This document shows positions 9,615-19,992 of a stretch of 64,000 bases of DNA, in pieces. The DNA is from Thiogranum sp. (GTDB lineage: Bacteria; Pseudomonadota; Gammaproteobacteria; DSM-19610): NCBI GenBank assembly GCA_030148805.1, contig JASBSS010000026.1, forward strand, positions 226,177 to 290,176. Reading direction: 5' to 3'. The stretch's first letter is position 1, and every line of letters starts with the position of its first letter. The position numbers were made by a program, and so were the translations under genes. Below the pieces are notes generated by a model that did no database searches, was not told the DNA's origin, and saw only the letters and a list, made by a program, of their open reading frames with translations.

Positions 9615-10228
9615 TCCGCTTCTCCGCGCGCGCGCTCCAGCAGACGCCTGACCGGGGCATAGGTGCGCCGATGGATCGGCAACACCCCGAGATCGTGCAG
9701 CGCCAACAGGTGTTCGCGACTGGGATAGCCCTTGTGTTGCGCCAGACCGTAACCGGGATAATGGGCGTCGAGCCTGATCATTTCCTCGTCCCGACAGACC
9801 TTGGCGATAATGGAAGCAGCGCTGATGGCCGGCACCAGCGAATCGCCCTTGACCACCGCCAGCGAGCGGCACGCCAGCGCCGGACAGCGGTTCCCGTCCA
9901 CCAGGGCGATGGCCGGCGCCAGCGACAGCCCCTCGACGGCGCGGCGCATCGCCAACAAGCTCGCCTGGAGAATGTTGATGCGGTCGATTTCCTCGACCTC
10001 CGCCCGCCCCAGCGACCAGGCCAGCGCGCACTCGCGGATTTCGGCGGCCAGCGCCAGCCGCCGCTTTTCGTTGAGTTTTTTCGAATCGTCGAGCCCCTGG
10101 ATCGGCCGCTCGGGGTCGAGGATGACGGCGGCTGCCACCACCGGGCCGGCCAGCGGACCGCGTCCCACCTCGTCCACTCCGGCCAGTGGAGCGGGATAGT
10201 CGCCGGATCTGAAGCAGAAGGTTTGCAT
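9611..10228 (-). CDS. rnhB: Ribonuclease HII
   Basis: This 205-residue protein removes RNA from RNA/DNA hybrids and single misincorporated ribonucleotides. The N-terminal [18 protein letters not shown] holds the first catalytic acidic residues D19 and E20. DDSKKL and LVDGN follow, then the [24 protein letters not shown] block with its further metal ligands. The C-terminal [17 protein letters not shown] pattern is typical of RnhB. It lies between lpxB and the alpha/beta hydrolase, in the conserved lpxB-rnhB-dnaE neighbourhood. Its stop overlaps the presumed start of the hydrolase. Confidence 0.97.
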   Translation of the reverse strand: MQTFCFRSGDYPAPLAGVDEVGRGPLAGPVVAAAVILDPERPIQGLDDSKKLNEKRRLALAAEIRECALAWSLGRAEVEEIDRINILQASLLAMRRAVEGLSLAPAIALVDGNRCPALACRSLAVVKGDSLVPAISAASIIAKVCRDEEMIRLDAHYPGYGLAQHKGYPSREHLLALHDLGVLPIHRRTYAPVRRLLERARGEAD

Positions 10229-10258
10229 GCTACCCTTGTCGGTCGATCTTACTTATTG

Positions 10259-11419
10259 TCAAAGCCCCCGATGCCTGAGCGCATGGTCCAAAACCCGCCG
10301 AGCCACTTGTTCGATGCTGTCGCGGCGCAGCTGCTGGTGCAACGCGGCGAAAGGCGCGATTTGTTTGCCCATCAGCGCCGGGGTTTGCAGCAACTCCAGT
10401 ACCGCCGCGGCAAGCGCCGCTGGGTTGGCATCGTCTTGGAGAAACTCCGGCACTTGGCGCCTGCCCAGCAGAATATTCGGCAGCGCCACGTCCGGTACAC
10501 GCAACAGTGCACGTATCAGCCGGTAGCTCAACCCGTGCATACGATAGGCCACCACCATCGGCCGGCGCAAGAGCAGGCATTCCAGCGTGGCGGTGCCGGA
10601 GGCCAGCAACACCAGGTCGGCGGCGCACATCGCCTCGCGTGCCCGACCCTCAAGCAGCTTGACGTCCAGGTGGGCGAACTGCGCTCGGCGCAACAGGTCA
10701 CGGCAGTGGTCGAACAAGGCGGGAGTGGCCGCCGGCAACACCAATTGCAGGCCGGGGAGTTGGCTTGAACAGCGGCTCGCGGTGTGCAGAAACAGAGGCA
10801 ACAGACGGCTTACCTCGGACGCGCGACTGCCCGGTAGCAAGGCCAGGCAGGGTTGGTGCGGCCCGAGAGCAAGTGTTTGTCGCGTCGCGTCGCGGGCGCA
10901 GTCGGGATCGATTTCGTCTGCCAGCGGGTGTCCGACGAAGCGCGCCGCGACCCCCTGTTCGTGGTAGAATTTTGTTTCGAAGGGGAACAGGGTCAGCACT
11001 TCGTCGGCGCATGCGCGTATTTTTTTCAACCGATAGCGCCGCCAGGCCCAGACCGCGGGACTGACCCAGTGCAGCGTGGGGATGGCGCGGCCACGCAGGC
11101 GTTTTTCCAGTCCCAGATTGAAATCCGGCGCATCGATACCGACAAACACCTGCGGCGCGCGGGCGATCAGCTGCCGGGCCAGCCGTGCCCGCAGGCGCAC
11201 CAGAGCGGGCAGATGCTGTAGCACCTCGGCCAGTCCCATGACCGCCAACGCCTCGCTGGGCGCCAGCGCCTCACAACCGGCCGCGCGCATCTCGGGACCG
11301 GCGACGCCGACAAAGCAGGCCTGGGGATGTTGCTGGCGGATACGCCGGATCAGCAAGGCGCCGAGTCTGTCGCCGGAGGGTTCGCCCGCGGCAAGCGCAA
11401 TACAAAGCGGCGGCGACAT
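10259..11419 (-). CDS. lpxB: Lipid-A-disaccharide synthase
   Basis: This 386-residue GT19 glycosyltransferase joins UDP-2,3-diacylglucosamine and lipid X to make the lipid A disaccharide at the inner face of the cytoplasmic membrane. The start LCIALAAGEPSGDRLGALLI, the GIDAPDFNLGLEKRL segment, SPAVWAWRRYRLKKI and LLPGSRASEVSRLLP are all family hallmarks. Length is close to E. coli LpxB (382). It follows lpxA after 3 nt, part of the lpxD-fabZ-lpxA-lpxB operon. Confidence 0.97.
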   Translation of the reverse strand: MSPPLCIALAAGEPSGDRLGALLIRRIRQQHPQACFVGVAGPEMRAAGCEALAPSEALAVMGLAEVLQHLPALVRLRARLARQLIARAPQVFVGIDAPDFNLGLEKRLRGRAIPTLHWVSPAVWAWRRYRLKKIRACADEVLTLFPFETKFYHEQGVAARFVGHPLADEIDPDCARDATRQTLALGPHQPCLALLPGSRASEVSRLLPLFLHTASRCSSQLPGLQLVLPAATPALFDHCRDLLRRAQFAHLDVKLLEGRAREAMCAADLVLLASGTATLECLLLRRPMVVAYRMHGLSYRLIRALLRVPDVALPNILLGRRQVPEFLQDDANPAALAAAVLELLQTPALMGKQIAPFAALHQQLRRDSIEQVARRVLDHALRHRGL

Positions 11420-11422
11420 CGC

Positions 11423-12217
11423 CTAGCGCACGATGCTGCGCGAACAGCTTTGCAGAAACGTCAGCATCGCCGCCACATCCTCGCACGATTCGGCCAGCGG
11501 GCGCAGTTGCGCCAGCGCCTGCTCCAGGGTCAGTCCGGAGCGATACAGCAGGCGGTAGGCCTGATTCAGACGGCGAATGCGCTCGGGACTGAAACCACGC
11601 CTTTTTAGCCCCTCGCGGTTGAGCCCACGCGGGTGCGCCCGGCCCTCGCAGACGGTGACAAACGGCGGTACGCATTTGTTGATTCTGGCGCCATAGGCGG
11701 CAAACGCGTGGGCGCCGATATGGCAGTGCTGGTGAATCAGCGTCGCGCCGCCCAGGGTGACGTAATCGTCTACCTGCACGTGCCCGGCGAGGGTGACATT
11801 GTTGGCCAGGACGGTGTGACTGCCAATCCGACAATCGTGCGCGATATGCACATAGGCCATGATCCAGTTGTCGTCGCCGATACGGGTTATGCCTTGGTCC
11901 TGCGCCGTACCGCGATTGATGGTCACATATTCGCGAATGGTGTTGTTGCTGCCGATCTCCAGGCGGGTGGCCTCGCCGGCGTATTTTTTATCCTGGGGTT
12001 CCTGCCCCAGGGAGGCGAAGGGAAAAATGCGCGTGTTCTCGCCGATGTGGGTGATCCCTTCGAGCACGGCGTGCGCGCCGATCCGGCACTGGGACTCGAC
12101 TTCGACCTCGGCGCCGATGACCGCATAGGGGCCGACGACGACGTCGGCGGCAATCCGGGCCATCGGATGAACGACGGCCGTGTCATGGATCAAGGGCTCG
12201 GAGTGCGCAGGACTCAC
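11423..12217 (-). CDS. lpxA: UDP-N-acetylglucosamine acyltransferase
   Basis: This 264-residue protein starts lipid A synthesis by moving a 3-hydroxyacyl chain from acyl carrier protein to UDP-GlcNAc. The N-terminal two-thirds is a left-handed beta-helix of hexapeptide repeats, with segments such as IHDTAVVHPMARIAADVVVG and GENTRIFPFASLGQEPQDKKY. The catalytic-histidine region IAHDCRIGSHTVLANN and the helical C-terminal domain beginning GLNREGLKRRGFS are in place. Its ATG is immediately next to the fabZ stop codon, so the two are translated from one message. E. coli LpxA has 262 residues. Confidence 0.97.
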   Translation of the reverse strand: MSPAHSEPLIHDTAVVHPMARIAADVVVGPYAVIGAEVEVESQCRIGAHAVLEGITHIGENTRIFPFASLGQEPQDKKYAGEATRLEIGSNNTIREYVTINRGTAQDQGITRIGDDNWIMAYVHIAHDCRIGSHTVLANNVTLAGHVQVDDYVTLGGATLIHQHCHIGAHAFAAYGARINKCVPPFVTVCEGRAHPRGLNREGLKRRGFSPERIRRLNQAYRLLYRSGLTLEQALAQLRPLAESCEDVAAMLTFLQSCSRSIVR

Positions 12218-12658
12218 TCAATCGATCTTGCGCTCTGTGCACATAATCACGGCACTGGCGGCAGTGGCCTCGCCAACGCTGGCGAGGGTGTCGAACACCC
12301 AGATGCCCCGCTTCTGCTTGCTGACGTTCACCGCGAGGTGTAACTGATCGCCGGGCGTTACCGGCTGCTTGAAGCGGGCATTGTCGATACCCACCAGATA
12401 ATACAAGGTATCGCGCTCAGCGCCGCGTTGTTCGCTGTTGAAGGCCAGCAGACCAGTCGCCTGCGCCAAGGCCTCGAGTATCAGGACGCCGGGCATGACG
12501 GGTTTTTGCGGAAAGTGGCCCTGAAAGAACGGCTCGTTGAACGTCACGTTTTTGATCGCCCGCAAGGAGGCTCCTGGCTCGAACTCCAGCACCCTATCCA
12601 CCAACAGGAACGGATAGCGGTGCGGAAGCAGATTTTTTATTGCGTTCACATCCATCAT
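12218..12658 (-). CDS. fabZ: 3-hydroxyacyl-[acyl-carrier-protein] dehydratase
   Basis: This 146-residue hot-dog-fold enzyme dehydrates 3-hydroxyacyl-ACP in fatty acid elongation. The start region [20 protein letters not shown] and the core [20 protein letters not shown] contain the catalytic histidine and glutamate. Its place between lpxD and lpxA is conserved, because FabZ and LpxA/LpxD compete for the same 3-hydroxyacyl-ACP pool. Two ATG codons stand in tandem at the start (MMDVN), and either may be used. Confidence 0.97.
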   Translation of the reverse strand: MMDVNAIKNLLPHRYPFLLVDRVLEFEPGASLRAIKNVTFNEPFFQGHFPQKPVMPGVLILEALAQATGLLAFNSEQRGAERDTLYYLVGIDNARFKQPVTPGDQLHLAVNVSKQKRGIWVFDTLASVGEATAASAVIMCTERKID

Positions 12659-12682
12659 CTGATTATTAATTCGATTTCTCTA

Positions 12683-13714
12683 TTATTTGCTTAACTCTTT
12701 GATCGAAAATTTCTTTTCCAACTCGTCAAGTCGCCTGACCCAACGGTCGAGCTGCTTCATCCTGACTGCGTTGTGGCGCCAGGCGCGATTTTCCATCAGC
12801 GGCGTTCCCGCCGAATAGGTGCCTGCGGCGCGAATCGAATGGGTCACCATCGACATTCCGGTAATGTGCACATGATCGGCGATATCCAGATGACCGACGA
12901 CCCCGACGCCGCCGGCGAGCGTACAGTGCCGGCCGATACGGGTGCTGCCGGAAATGCCCACGCAGCCGGCGATGGCCGTGTGCGCGCCAATGAAGACATT
13001 ATGCGCGACCTGAACCTGATTATCGATCTTGACGCCTTCCTCGATCACCGTGTCGCCCAGGGCGCCGCGATCGACGGTGGTGTTGGCGCCGATCTCGACG
13101 TCATCGCCGATGGAGACACTCCCGACCTGGGGGATCTTCTCCCACCGCTGAGCGACGCGCGCCATGCCGAAGCCGTCGCTACCGATGACCACCCCTGGGT
13201 GGAGCAGCGCGCGCTGACCGACCCGGGCTCCGGCGAGCACCGTCACCCGGGCCACCAGGCGACTGCCGGCACCAATGCTGACCCCCGCTGCGAGTACACA
13301 GGCCGGGCCAATGAAAACCCCCGCGCCGACGCTGGCGCGCGCCTCCACTACCGCGCCGGGGCCCACCCATGCGCTGGCGTCGACCTCAGCGGCAGGATCG
13401 ACCACTGCCTGCGGATGGATTCCACGCGGGAGCGTGTCGGCGGGATGGAGCAACCTCGCGGCCCGCGCATAGGCCAGATAAGGGTCGTCACAGATCAATA
13501 CGGCGCTCGGTGCCGCCCCCGCCTCGGCCGCGCGCAGAATCACCGCCGAGGCCCGGGTGGCGGCCAGATGACGCCGATAGCGGCCATTGGCGAGAAAACT
13601 CAGTTGTCCGGGCACGGCGTCTTTCAACGTCGCCATGCCCTCGATGAGCGTGCGGCCGTCGCCGCGCAGCTCGGCATCCAGTGCCTGCGCCAGCTGGGCG
13701 AGCGTCAGTGACAT
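12683..13714 (-). CDS. lpxD: UDP-3-O-(3-hydroxyacyl)glucosamine N-acyltransferase
   Basis: This 343-residue protein (E. coli 341) adds the second acyl chain in lipid A synthesis. It has the N-terminal uridine-binding domain (AQALDAELRGDGRTLIEGMATL), then a long hexapeptide-repeat beta-helix containing IGSDGFGMARVAQRWEKIPQVG and HNVFIGAHTAIAGCVGISGSTRIG. The catalytic histidine region and the C-terminal helix (MKQLDRWVRRLDELEKKF) complete it. It lies 12 bp after skp and 24 bp before fabZ, the standard arrangement. Confidence 0.97.
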   Translation of the reverse strand: MSLTLAQLAQALDAELRGDGRTLIEGMATLKDAVPGQLSFLANGRYRRHLAATRASAVILRAAEAGAAPSAVLICDDPYLAYARAARLLHPADTLPRGIHPQAVVDPAAEVDASAWVGPGAVVEARASVGAGVFIGPACVLAAGVSIGAGSRLVARVTVLAGARVGQRALLHPGVVIGSDGFGMARVAQRWEKIPQVGSVSIGDDVEIGANTTVDRGALGDTVIEEGVKIDNQVQVAHNVFIGAHTAIAGCVGISGSTRIGRHCTLAGGVGVVGHLDIADHVHITGMSMVTHSIRAAGTYSAGTPLMENRAWRHNAVRMKQLDRWVRRLDELEKKFSIKELSK

Positions 13715-13726
13715 GCGCCGTCGCGG

Positions 13727-14248
13727 TTATTTGCCGGACTTGGCCTGGGCCTTGAGTTTATCCAGGACAAAATCGGTGATATCCACGCTCTTGTTCGAGT
13801 AGACCACGCCTTGCCCCAGAATCACGTCGTAGTTCTTCTCCTTCGCCAGCGTCACGGTCGCTTCATACATCTGCCGTTGCAGCTTCGACAGGACTTCGTT
13901 CTTGCGGATGTTGAGGTCATCGCGGAACTCGTCCTGGGTGCGCTTGAGCTCGCGCCGCTTGGAGAGAATCTCGCGCTCGAGCTTGCTGCTTTCCTTCTCG
14001 CTCATCACGGCGCCGTCGCGCGCGGCCTTGTCTTCAAGGTCGCGAATGCTTTTTTGCAGTTTCACCAATTCCTGTTCGCGGGGCGCAAATTCGGTTTCGA
14101 TGTCGGCCTGCGCCGATTTCGCCTGTGGCGCCTCTTCCATCAGCCGGACCGTGTCCACCACGCCGACGCGGGTTTCCGCCATCGCCGGAGCGCCGATCAG
14201 CGCGCTCGCCGCCAACAACGGTACGGATATTCTCGCTAACATGTTCAC
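13727..14248 (-). CDS. skp: OmpH/Skp periplasmic chaperone
   Basis: This 173-residue protein has a signal peptide (VPLLAASALIGAPAMA, cleavage about residue 24). A long charged coiled coil follows (QADIETEFAPREQELVKLQK through MSEKESSKLEREILSKRREL). These are the tentacle arms with which trimeric Skp holds unfolded outer-membrane proteins in the periplasm. It sits between bamA and lpxD as in most gammaproteobacteria. The GTG start at 14248 is favoured because GAGGAG lies 7 nt upstream; an ATG two codons later is the alternative. Confidence 0.93.
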   Translation of the reverse strand: MNMLARISVPLLAASALIGAPAMAETRVGVVDTVRLMEEAPQAKSAQADIETEFAPREQELVKLQKSIRDLEDKAARDGAVMSEKESSKLEREILSKRRELKRTQDEFRDDLNIRKNEVLSKLQRQMYEATVTLAKEKNYDVILGQGVVYSNKSVDITDFVLDKLKAQAKSGK

Positions 14249-14289
14249 AAAGTCTCTCCTCGAAAAATTAACTGGTCGTGGCCGATCGA

Positions 14290-16590
14290 TCAGAAGCCGG
14301 CACCCAGCGTGAACTGGAACTGTTGCAGCTTGTCGCCCGATTGGTCGTTAAAGGGTTGCGCTATGCTGATAGTCAGCGGACCCACTGGAGACAACCAGGC
14401 GGCGCCCAGACCCACGGACATGCGCAGTTCGTTCGCCGACCAGTCGCCGGCACCGGCAAATACATTACCCACATCGGTGAACAGGCTCAAGCGCACGGCA
14501 TTGCTTTCTGTCAAAAAGGGTGGCGGAAACAGTAGTTGAGCGGTTCCTACGGTGCGGAAGTTGCCACCAATCGGAAGATTACGGCTGTCGCGTGGGCCGA
14601 GTGAGTAATCCTCATAGCCGCGGACAGAGCCAGACCTCACGCCACCGGCATAGAAATTCTCGAAAAACGGCATTTCACTGAAATTGCCGAAGCCGTCGCC
14701 ATAGCCGATGTCGGTTTTCAACTCGAAGACAAACAGGCGCGTTAACGGAACAAACTGCTGCAGGGTCAAATTGAGTTTATAAAACTCCAGTTCCGAGCCG
14801 GGGAATTTGCTCTCTGCACTTACCCGTCGCACCCCGCCCTCGTTGGGAAAAATACGTCGGTCGCGGGTGTCATGGGTAAAGCTTGTCGATAACCCAAAGC
14901 TAAGAAATTCATTGCCATAACGGTTGATGAAATCCAATACTTCCTGCGAGGCAAGCTGTGATGTGCTCAATTTCAGGCTGTCGGCCAAGAAACTGAACTG
15001 GAAAGAATTGAATTCATTGATTGGAAACCCGTACGTGAGATTGCTGCCAAAGGTATCGGTTGAGTAGCTCGTGATATTGAGTCGATTGGCGTTGGTGCTA
15101 CGGTAATAGGCGCCGAAGCCGCGGCTGATGCCATCGACACTGTAATATGGGTTGTTATAAGAAAAGCTGTAAACACTGTTGTAGCTGCTATTATTGAGCG
15201 AAACGCTGACACTACGCCCGGTACCGAGAAAGTTGTCCTGGGAAATGCTGCCATTGAGGATGATGCCCGAGGTCTGCGAAAACCCCACGCCCAGGGAGAT
15301 ACTGCCCGAGGGCTGCTCGACCACCGAGTAATTCACGTCCACCTGGTCGGTGGCGCCCGGCACCGCCGGGGTCTCGACATTCACCGTTTCAAAAAAACCC
15401 AGACGCTGCAGCCGGGTGCGGGAACGTTCGACTTTTTCCGCGGAGAACCACCCGCCTTCCATCTGCCGCATCTCCTGGCGCAGAACCTGGTCGCGGGTTT
15501 TGCTGTTGCCGGCGAAATTGATCCGTCGGACATAGACGCGCTTGCCCGGGTCGACGAAGAAGGTCAGATCGACCTCGCGGGTCTTCTCGTCGATCTCGGG
15601 CACGGTATTGACGTTGGCGAAGGCGTAACCCTCGTTGCCGAGCGTTTTGGAGATGCGGGTGACGGTGTCGGTGACGCGCTTGCGAGAAAAAACGTCACCG
15701 GCGTTTATCTGGAAATCCGGGTAGAGTTTCTCCGGCGGCACCGCCAGTTCTCCGGACAGACGGATTTCGCGCACCTTGTACTGCTTGCCCTCGGAGATAT
15801 TGATGGTGATGTAGATGTCTTTCTTATCCGGCGTGATCGACACCTGCGTTGAGTTGATGGCGAACTTGATGTATCCGCGGTCCTGATAGAACGAGCGCAG
15901 GGTTTCCAGGTCCGCCGCCAGCTCCTGCTTGGAATATTGGTCGTCCTTGGTGTAGAACGACAACCAGTTGGGGGTGCTCTGGTTGAATTTCTCCAACAGG
16001 GTTTCGTCGTCGAAGACCTTGTTGCCGACGATGTTGATCTGGCGAATCTTGGCCACCGCGCCTTCGGAAACGTCGATCAGGATATCTACCCGGTTCCGCT
16101 CCAGCGGCGTCACCGTGGTCTGAATCTTCACGCCGTACTTGCCGCGGCTGTAATACTGCCGCTCCAGCTCCAGCTCGACTTTCTCCAGCAACGAGCGATC
16201 GAAGACCCGCCCTTTGGCCAGCCCTATATCCTTCAGCGAGTCGAGCAGCGGCTCGGTTTCCAGGTCTTCGTTGCCCTGGATCTTGATGTCGGCGATCGCC
16301 GGGCGCTCGGTCACCACCACCACCAGGACATCGCCGTCGCGCTCCAGGCGCACATTCTTGAAAAATCCCGACTTGAACAAGGCGCGAATGGTGCGCTCCG
16401 ATTCATACTGGGTGAACTGATCGCCCACCTGCACCGGGAGGAAGTTGAATACCGTACCCGGTGATATACGCTGTAAACCCTCCACGCGGATGTCGCTGAC
16501 GCGGAAGCTGTCGAAAGCCTGCGCGGGAAGCGATAACAGGCCGAGAACACACGACAGAACGATAAGAAGACGGCGCAGTGTCACTTCCAA
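14290..16590 (-). CDS. bamA: Outer-membrane assembly factor BamA
   Basis: This 766-residue protein folds and inserts beta-barrel proteins into the outer membrane. A signal peptide (LLIVLSCVLGLLSLPAQA) precedes five POTRA domains (residues about 25-420, starting FRVSDIRVEGLQRISPGTVFNFLP). A 16-strand barrel follows and ends in the beta-signal FQFTLGAGF. The lid-loop VRGY motif is visible as VRGYEDYSLGPRD. The start is uncertain between TTG at 16590 and GTG two codons in, and no ATG fits. It lies directly after rseP and before skp. Confidence 0.97.
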   Translation of the reverse strand: MEVTLRRLLIVLSCVLGLLSLPAQAFDSFRVSDIRVEGLQRISPGTVFNFLPVQVGDQFTQYESERTIRALFKSGFFKNVRLERDGDVLVVVVTERPAIADIKIQGNEDLETEPLLDSLKDIGLAKGRVFDRSLLEKVELELERQYYSRGKYGVKIQTTVTPLERNRVDILIDVSEGAVAKIRQINIVGNKVFDDETLLEKFNQSTPNWLSFYTKDDQYSKQELAADLETLRSFYQDRGYIKFAINSTQVSITPDKKDIYITINISEGKQYKVREIRLSGELAVPPEKLYPDFQINAGDVFSRKRVTDTVTRISKTLGNEGYAFANVNTVPEIDEKTREVDLTFFVDPGKRVYVRRINFAGNSKTRDQVLRQEMRQMEGGWFSAEKVERSRTRLQRLGFFETVNVETPAVPGATDQVDVNYSVVEQPSGSISLGVGFSQTSGIILNGSISQDNFLGTGRSVSVSLNNSSYNSVYSFSYNNPYYSVDGISRGFGAYYRSTNANRLNITSYSTDTFGSNLTYGFPINEFNSFQFSFLADSLKLSTSQLASQEVLDFINRYGNEFLSFGLSTSFTHDTRDRRIFPNEGGVRRVSAESKFPGSELEFYKLNLTLQQFVPLTRLFVFELKTDIGYGDGFGNFSEMPFFENFYAGGVRSGSVRGYEDYSLGPRDSRNLPIGGNFRTVGTAQLLFPPPFLTESNAVRLSLFTDVGNVFAGAGDWSANELRMSVGLGAAWLSPVGPLTISIAQPFNDQSGDKLQQFQFTLGAGF

Positions 16591-16595
16591 GGTAC

Positions 16596-17966
16596 TCAGG
16601 CTCCAAACAGTCGGGTCAGATCATTGTAAAAAGCGATACTCATCAGCATCAGCAACAGCACGATGCCCAGCTGCTGGCCGACCTGCTGCGCGGCCTCCGA
16701 CAGCGGCCGGCCACGCAACCACTCGATCAGGTTGTAGAGCAGGTGGCCGCCGTCGAGCACCGGTATCGGCAGCAGGTTCAACACACCCAGGCTGATGCTG
16801 ACAATGGCGAGAAACTTGAGGAAACTTGCCAGGCCGATACTGGCCGAATAGCCGGCGTATTGGGCGATGCTGATCGGGCCGCTGATGTTCTCGACCGATG
16901 CCCTCCCGGCCAGCATGCCCCACAAGGTGCGTACCGTCAGCGCGCTCATCTCCCAGGTACTGCCGAGCGCCTTGGTCACCGCCTGCAGCGGTCCGTAACG
17001 CACCTGGGTGCGCAGCCCCTCCTCCACCTCAGGCGGCGGCGGGCGCACATACGCCCCGATCTGGCCGATGCTTTCGCCCCGCTCTTCGACCGTGCGCGGG
17101 ATCAGCGTCAATGGCAGCCGCCGGCCGTCTCGTTCGACCTCGACCCGCAGTTGGCTGCCCGGGTGGGCGCGGATGTAATCCACCCAGTCACCCCAGCTGT
17201 CGATCCTGGTCGCGTCCACGGCCAGCACGCGGTCGCCGGGACGCAACCCGGCCTGCTCGGCCGGACCGCCCGCGACCAGGCGCTCGATGACCGGAGCCAG
17301 CACCGGGTGCCAGACGGAAAGACCCAGATTCTGCAGCAGACCTCCCTTGTCGAGCGCGTTGTCCTGGGCGGCAAAATTGAACCGCAACACCTTGTGCTCG
17401 CCATCGGGCCTTTGCACCAGGACATCGACCGTTTCGGCCGCCAGGGCGGAGTCGAGCAGCTCCAGGGTGGCGCTGTCCCAGGTGGGCGTCGGCGTGTCTT
17501 TAACCCGCAGAATCTGATCGCCGTTGACAAAGCCGGCGACGGCGGCGGCCGAGCGTGGCGCCACCTCGCCGACTATCGGCTTGATGCCCGGCACACCGCT
17601 GACGAACATCAGCCAATAGGCGACGATGGCGAAAAGAAAATTGAACAACGGACCGGCCAGAATCACCGCCGAGCGGGTCGCCAGCGACTGGCGATTGAAG
17701 GCGCGCGCGGCCTCCTGAGGGGGCACTTGCGCTTCGCGCTCGTCGAGCATTTTGACGTAGCCGCCAAGCGGCAAGGCGGCGATGGCGAATTCCGTGTCGT
17801 CGGCGCCAAAGCGCCGCGACCATAGCGGCTTGCCGAAACCGATGGAGAAACGCAACACCTTGACGCCCAGTTTGCGCGCCACCCAGAAATGGCCGAATTC
17901 GTGCACCGCGACCAGAACACTGATGGCCACGACGAATGCCAGCAATGAGGCTCCGAAGCCACTCAT
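16596..17966 (-). CDS. rseP: Site-2 protease RseP
   Basis: This 456-residue inner-membrane zinc metalloprotease has HEFGH at residues 22-26 in the first transmembrane segment. The second active-site motif [13 protein letters not shown] is near residue 400. Two periplasmic PDZ domains lie between them (for example [20 protein letters not shown]). RseP cleaves the anti-sigma factor RseA within the membrane, after its first cut by DegS, to release sigma-E. It is encoded next to its functional partner bamA. Its start overlaps the end of dxr by 4 bp. Confidence 0.96.
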   Translation of the reverse strand: MSGFGASLLAFVVAISVLVAVHEFGHFWVARKLGVKVLRFSIGFGKPLWSRRFGADDTEFAIAALPLGGYVKMLDEREAQVPPQEAARAFNRQSLATRSAVILAGPLFNFLFAIVAYWLMFVSGVPGIKPIVGEVAPRSAAAVAGFVNGDQILRVKDTPTPTWDSATLELLDSALAAETVDVLVQRPDGEHKVLRFNFAAQDNALDKGGLLQNLGLSVWHPVLAPVIERLVAGGPAEQAGLRPGDRVLAVDATRIDSWGDWVDYIRAHPGSQLRVEVERDGRRLPLTLIPRTVEERGESIGQIGAYVRPPPPEVEEGLRTQVRYGPLQAVTKALGSTWEMSALTVRTLWGMLAGRASVENISGPISIAQYAGYSASIGLASFLKFLAIVSISLGVLNLLPIPVLDGGHLLYNLIEWLRGRPLSEAAQQVGQQLGIVLLLMLMSIAFYNDLTRLFGA

Positions 17967-19174
17967 ATCACCACCTTTCGCCCGCTGGGAGCGCCGATCA
18001 GATCGAGCGCGCAGGCACGCGCGCGCGCGTCGTCCTCGAGGATTCGCTCGACCGAATCGGCCGCTCCCGGAGTCAGTTTTTCCAGTGTGGTTTCGATCAC
18101 GGCGGGAATACCGGTGAACGCCAAGCGTCGGTCGAGAAACGCCTGCACCGCCACTTCGTTGGCCGCGTTCAGAATCGCCGGCGCCGTACCGCCGGCGTGC
18201 CAGGCTTCCTGGGCCAGGCGCAAGCAGGGGAAACGGTGTGTATCGGGGGCCTCAAAGTCCAGGCGACCGACGGCGAAGATATCCAGTGGCTCGACACCGG
18301 CGTCGATGCGACGCGGCCACGCCAGGCAATGGGCGATGGGGGTGCGCATATCGGGATTGCCCAGCTGGGCGAGCACCGAGCCGTCGTGATACTGCACCAT
18401 CGAGTGCACCACGCTTTGCGGGTGAATAATGACCTGCACGTCCTCTTCCGGCAAGGCGAACAACCAACAGGCTTCGATCACCTCCAGCCCTTTGTTCATC
18501 ATGGTGGCGGAGTCGACTGAGATTTTGCGCCCCATTTCCCAGTTGGGATGAGCGCAAGCCTGCTCGGGCGAGAGTTTGGACATCTGCTCGGGTGCGGTAG
18601 TTCGAAACGGACCGCCGGAGGCGGTCAACAGGATGCGGGTCACGCCATCGGGGCGACCCGCGCCGGGCAGATAACCGGCCGGCATGCTCTGAAAGAGCGC
18701 GTTGTGCTCGCTGTCGACCGGTAACAGCGTGGCCCCGCCGGCCACCACCTGTTGCATGAACAGGCCACCCGACATGACCAGCGCTTCCTTGTTGGCCAGC
18801 AGGATCCGCTTGCCGCCGCGGGCCGCTTCCAGGGTCGGCAACAGGCCGGCCGCGCCGACAATCGCGGACATCACGGTGTCGACCTGGGCCAGAGCCACCA
18901 CTTCACACAGCCCCTGCGCGCCGGCCAGCACCTGGGTATCCGGCGCGCCACGGCGCAGCTCCCGCCGCAGTCGCTCGGCGGCATCCGTATCGGCCATCAC
19001 CGCCCAATCCGGCCGATGGCGGCGGCACAGATCGAGCAGACCCTCGACGTCGCGGTTGGCCGTGAGCGCCACGGCCCGATAACGATCCGGATGGCGCTCG
19101 ATGACATCCAGCGTGCTCAGACCGATGGAACCGGTCGCGCCGAGGACCGCGACACCTTGCCGCGGGCCGTTCAC
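17963..19174 (-). CDS. dxr: 1-deoxy-D-xylulose 5-phosphate reductoisomerase
   Basis: This 403-residue enzyme converts DXP to 2-C-methylerythritol 4-phosphate with NADPH, the committed step of the MEP isoprenoid pathway. The NADPH motif [17 protein letters not shown] is at the N-terminus. The [13 protein letters not shown] and LTASGGPF segments, and [26 protein letters not shown] with its metal and substrate ligands, are all present. It lies between cdsA and rseP, with 4-bp overlaps at both ends. Downstream isoprenoid use is represented here by uppS. Confidence 0.97.
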   Translation of the reverse strand: MNGPRQGVAVLGATGSIGLSTLDVIERHPDRYRAVALTANRDVEGLLDLCRRHRPDWAVMADTDAAERLRRELRRGAPDTQVLAGAQGLCEVVALAQVDTVMSAIVGAAGLLPTLEAARGGKRILLANKEALVMSGGLFMQQVVAGGATLLPVDSEHNALFQSMPAGYLPGAGRPDGVTRILLTASGGPFRTTAPEQMSKLSPEQACAHPNWEMGRKISVDSATMMNKGLEVIEACWLFALPEEDVQVIIHPQSVVHSMVQYHDGSVLAQLGNPDMRTPIAHCLAWPRRIDAGVEPLDIFAVGRLDFEAPDTHRFPCLRLAQEAWHAGGTAPAILNAANEVAVQAFLDRRLAFTGIPAVIETTLEKLTPGAADSVERILEDDARARACALDLIGAPSGRKVVI

Positions 19175-19992
19175 AGACCCACCCAGCGCAGGCCGAAAAC
19201 AAATACCGGTGCCGCCGCCAGCAGGCTATCGGCGCGGTCGAGCACACCGCCGTGCCCCGGTATCAGCGAGCCCGAATCCTTGACCCCGCGCTGGCGTTTC
19301 AGCAGGCTTTCCAGCAGATCGCCGACGATGGAGAACAGGACCGTGACCAGACAGACCAGAATGAAGCTGGTGAAAGTCGCCGCCGGCAGACCCAGGAACC
19401 AGGCGTAACCGAGCGCGAACACGCCGGTGGCGATCAGGGCGCCGTAGACGCCTTCCCAGGTCTTGCCCGGGCTGACCTGGGGCGCGAGTTTTCGCTGCCC
19501 GAAGACTTTGCCGGCGAAATAGGCGCCGCTGTCGGCCGCCCATACCAGCAGCATCACATACAATACCCAGCGTGGCCCTTCGTCCGGGCGGGCGTGCAGA
19601 ATCACCAGCGCCATCCAGGTGCTGACCAACATGCCGATGCCGAGTACGGCTTTAGCAATGCTGTGCAGGCGAGTTTCGCTGCTACCGAGCGCGGGGCGCG
19701 AGACCCAGAACAGCACGAACAACCACCACAGCATCGCCACCCACAGGACCGTGGTGACGAACACCTCCGAGCGGACCATGAGCCAGGCCGCGGCGGTCGC
19801 GATGACGGTGGCGAGCAGGTAGAGCAGCCGCGCCCGGGTGCCGCGCAGCGGCACCAGCGCGCTCCACTCCCAGGCGCCGCCGAGCAACACCAGCGCCAGC
19901 AACAGCGCGAACGTACTCTGTCCGGTGAACAAAACGGCGACCAACACCAGCGGCACCATCACCAGGGCGCTGAGGATGCGCTGTCTAAGCAC
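19171..19992 (-). CDS. cdsA: Phosphatidate cytidylyltransferase
   Basis: This 273-residue polytopic membrane protein makes CDP-diacylglycerol from CTP and phosphatidate, the branch point of phospholipid synthesis. Hydrophobic helices cover most of the first 160 residues. The family signature follows: [34 protein letters not shown], then [19 protein letters not shown] chose the GTG at 19992, which overlaps the uppS stop (GTGCTTAG). The frame stays open much further upstream, but that part is only a shadow of uppS. Confidence 0.94.
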   Translation of the reverse strand: MLRQRILSALVMVPLVLVAVLFTGQSTFALLLALVLLGGAWEWSALVPLRGTRARLLYLLATVIATAAAWLMVRSEVFVTTVLWVAMLWWLFVLFWVSRPALGSSETRLHSIAKAVLGIGMLVSTWMALVILHARPDEGPRWVLYVMLLVWAADSGAYFAGKVFGQRKLAPQVSPGKTWEGVYGALIATGVFALGYAWFLGLPAATFTSFILVCLVTVLFSIVGDLLESLLKRQRGVKDSGSLIPGHGGVLDRADSLLAAAPVFVFGLRWVGL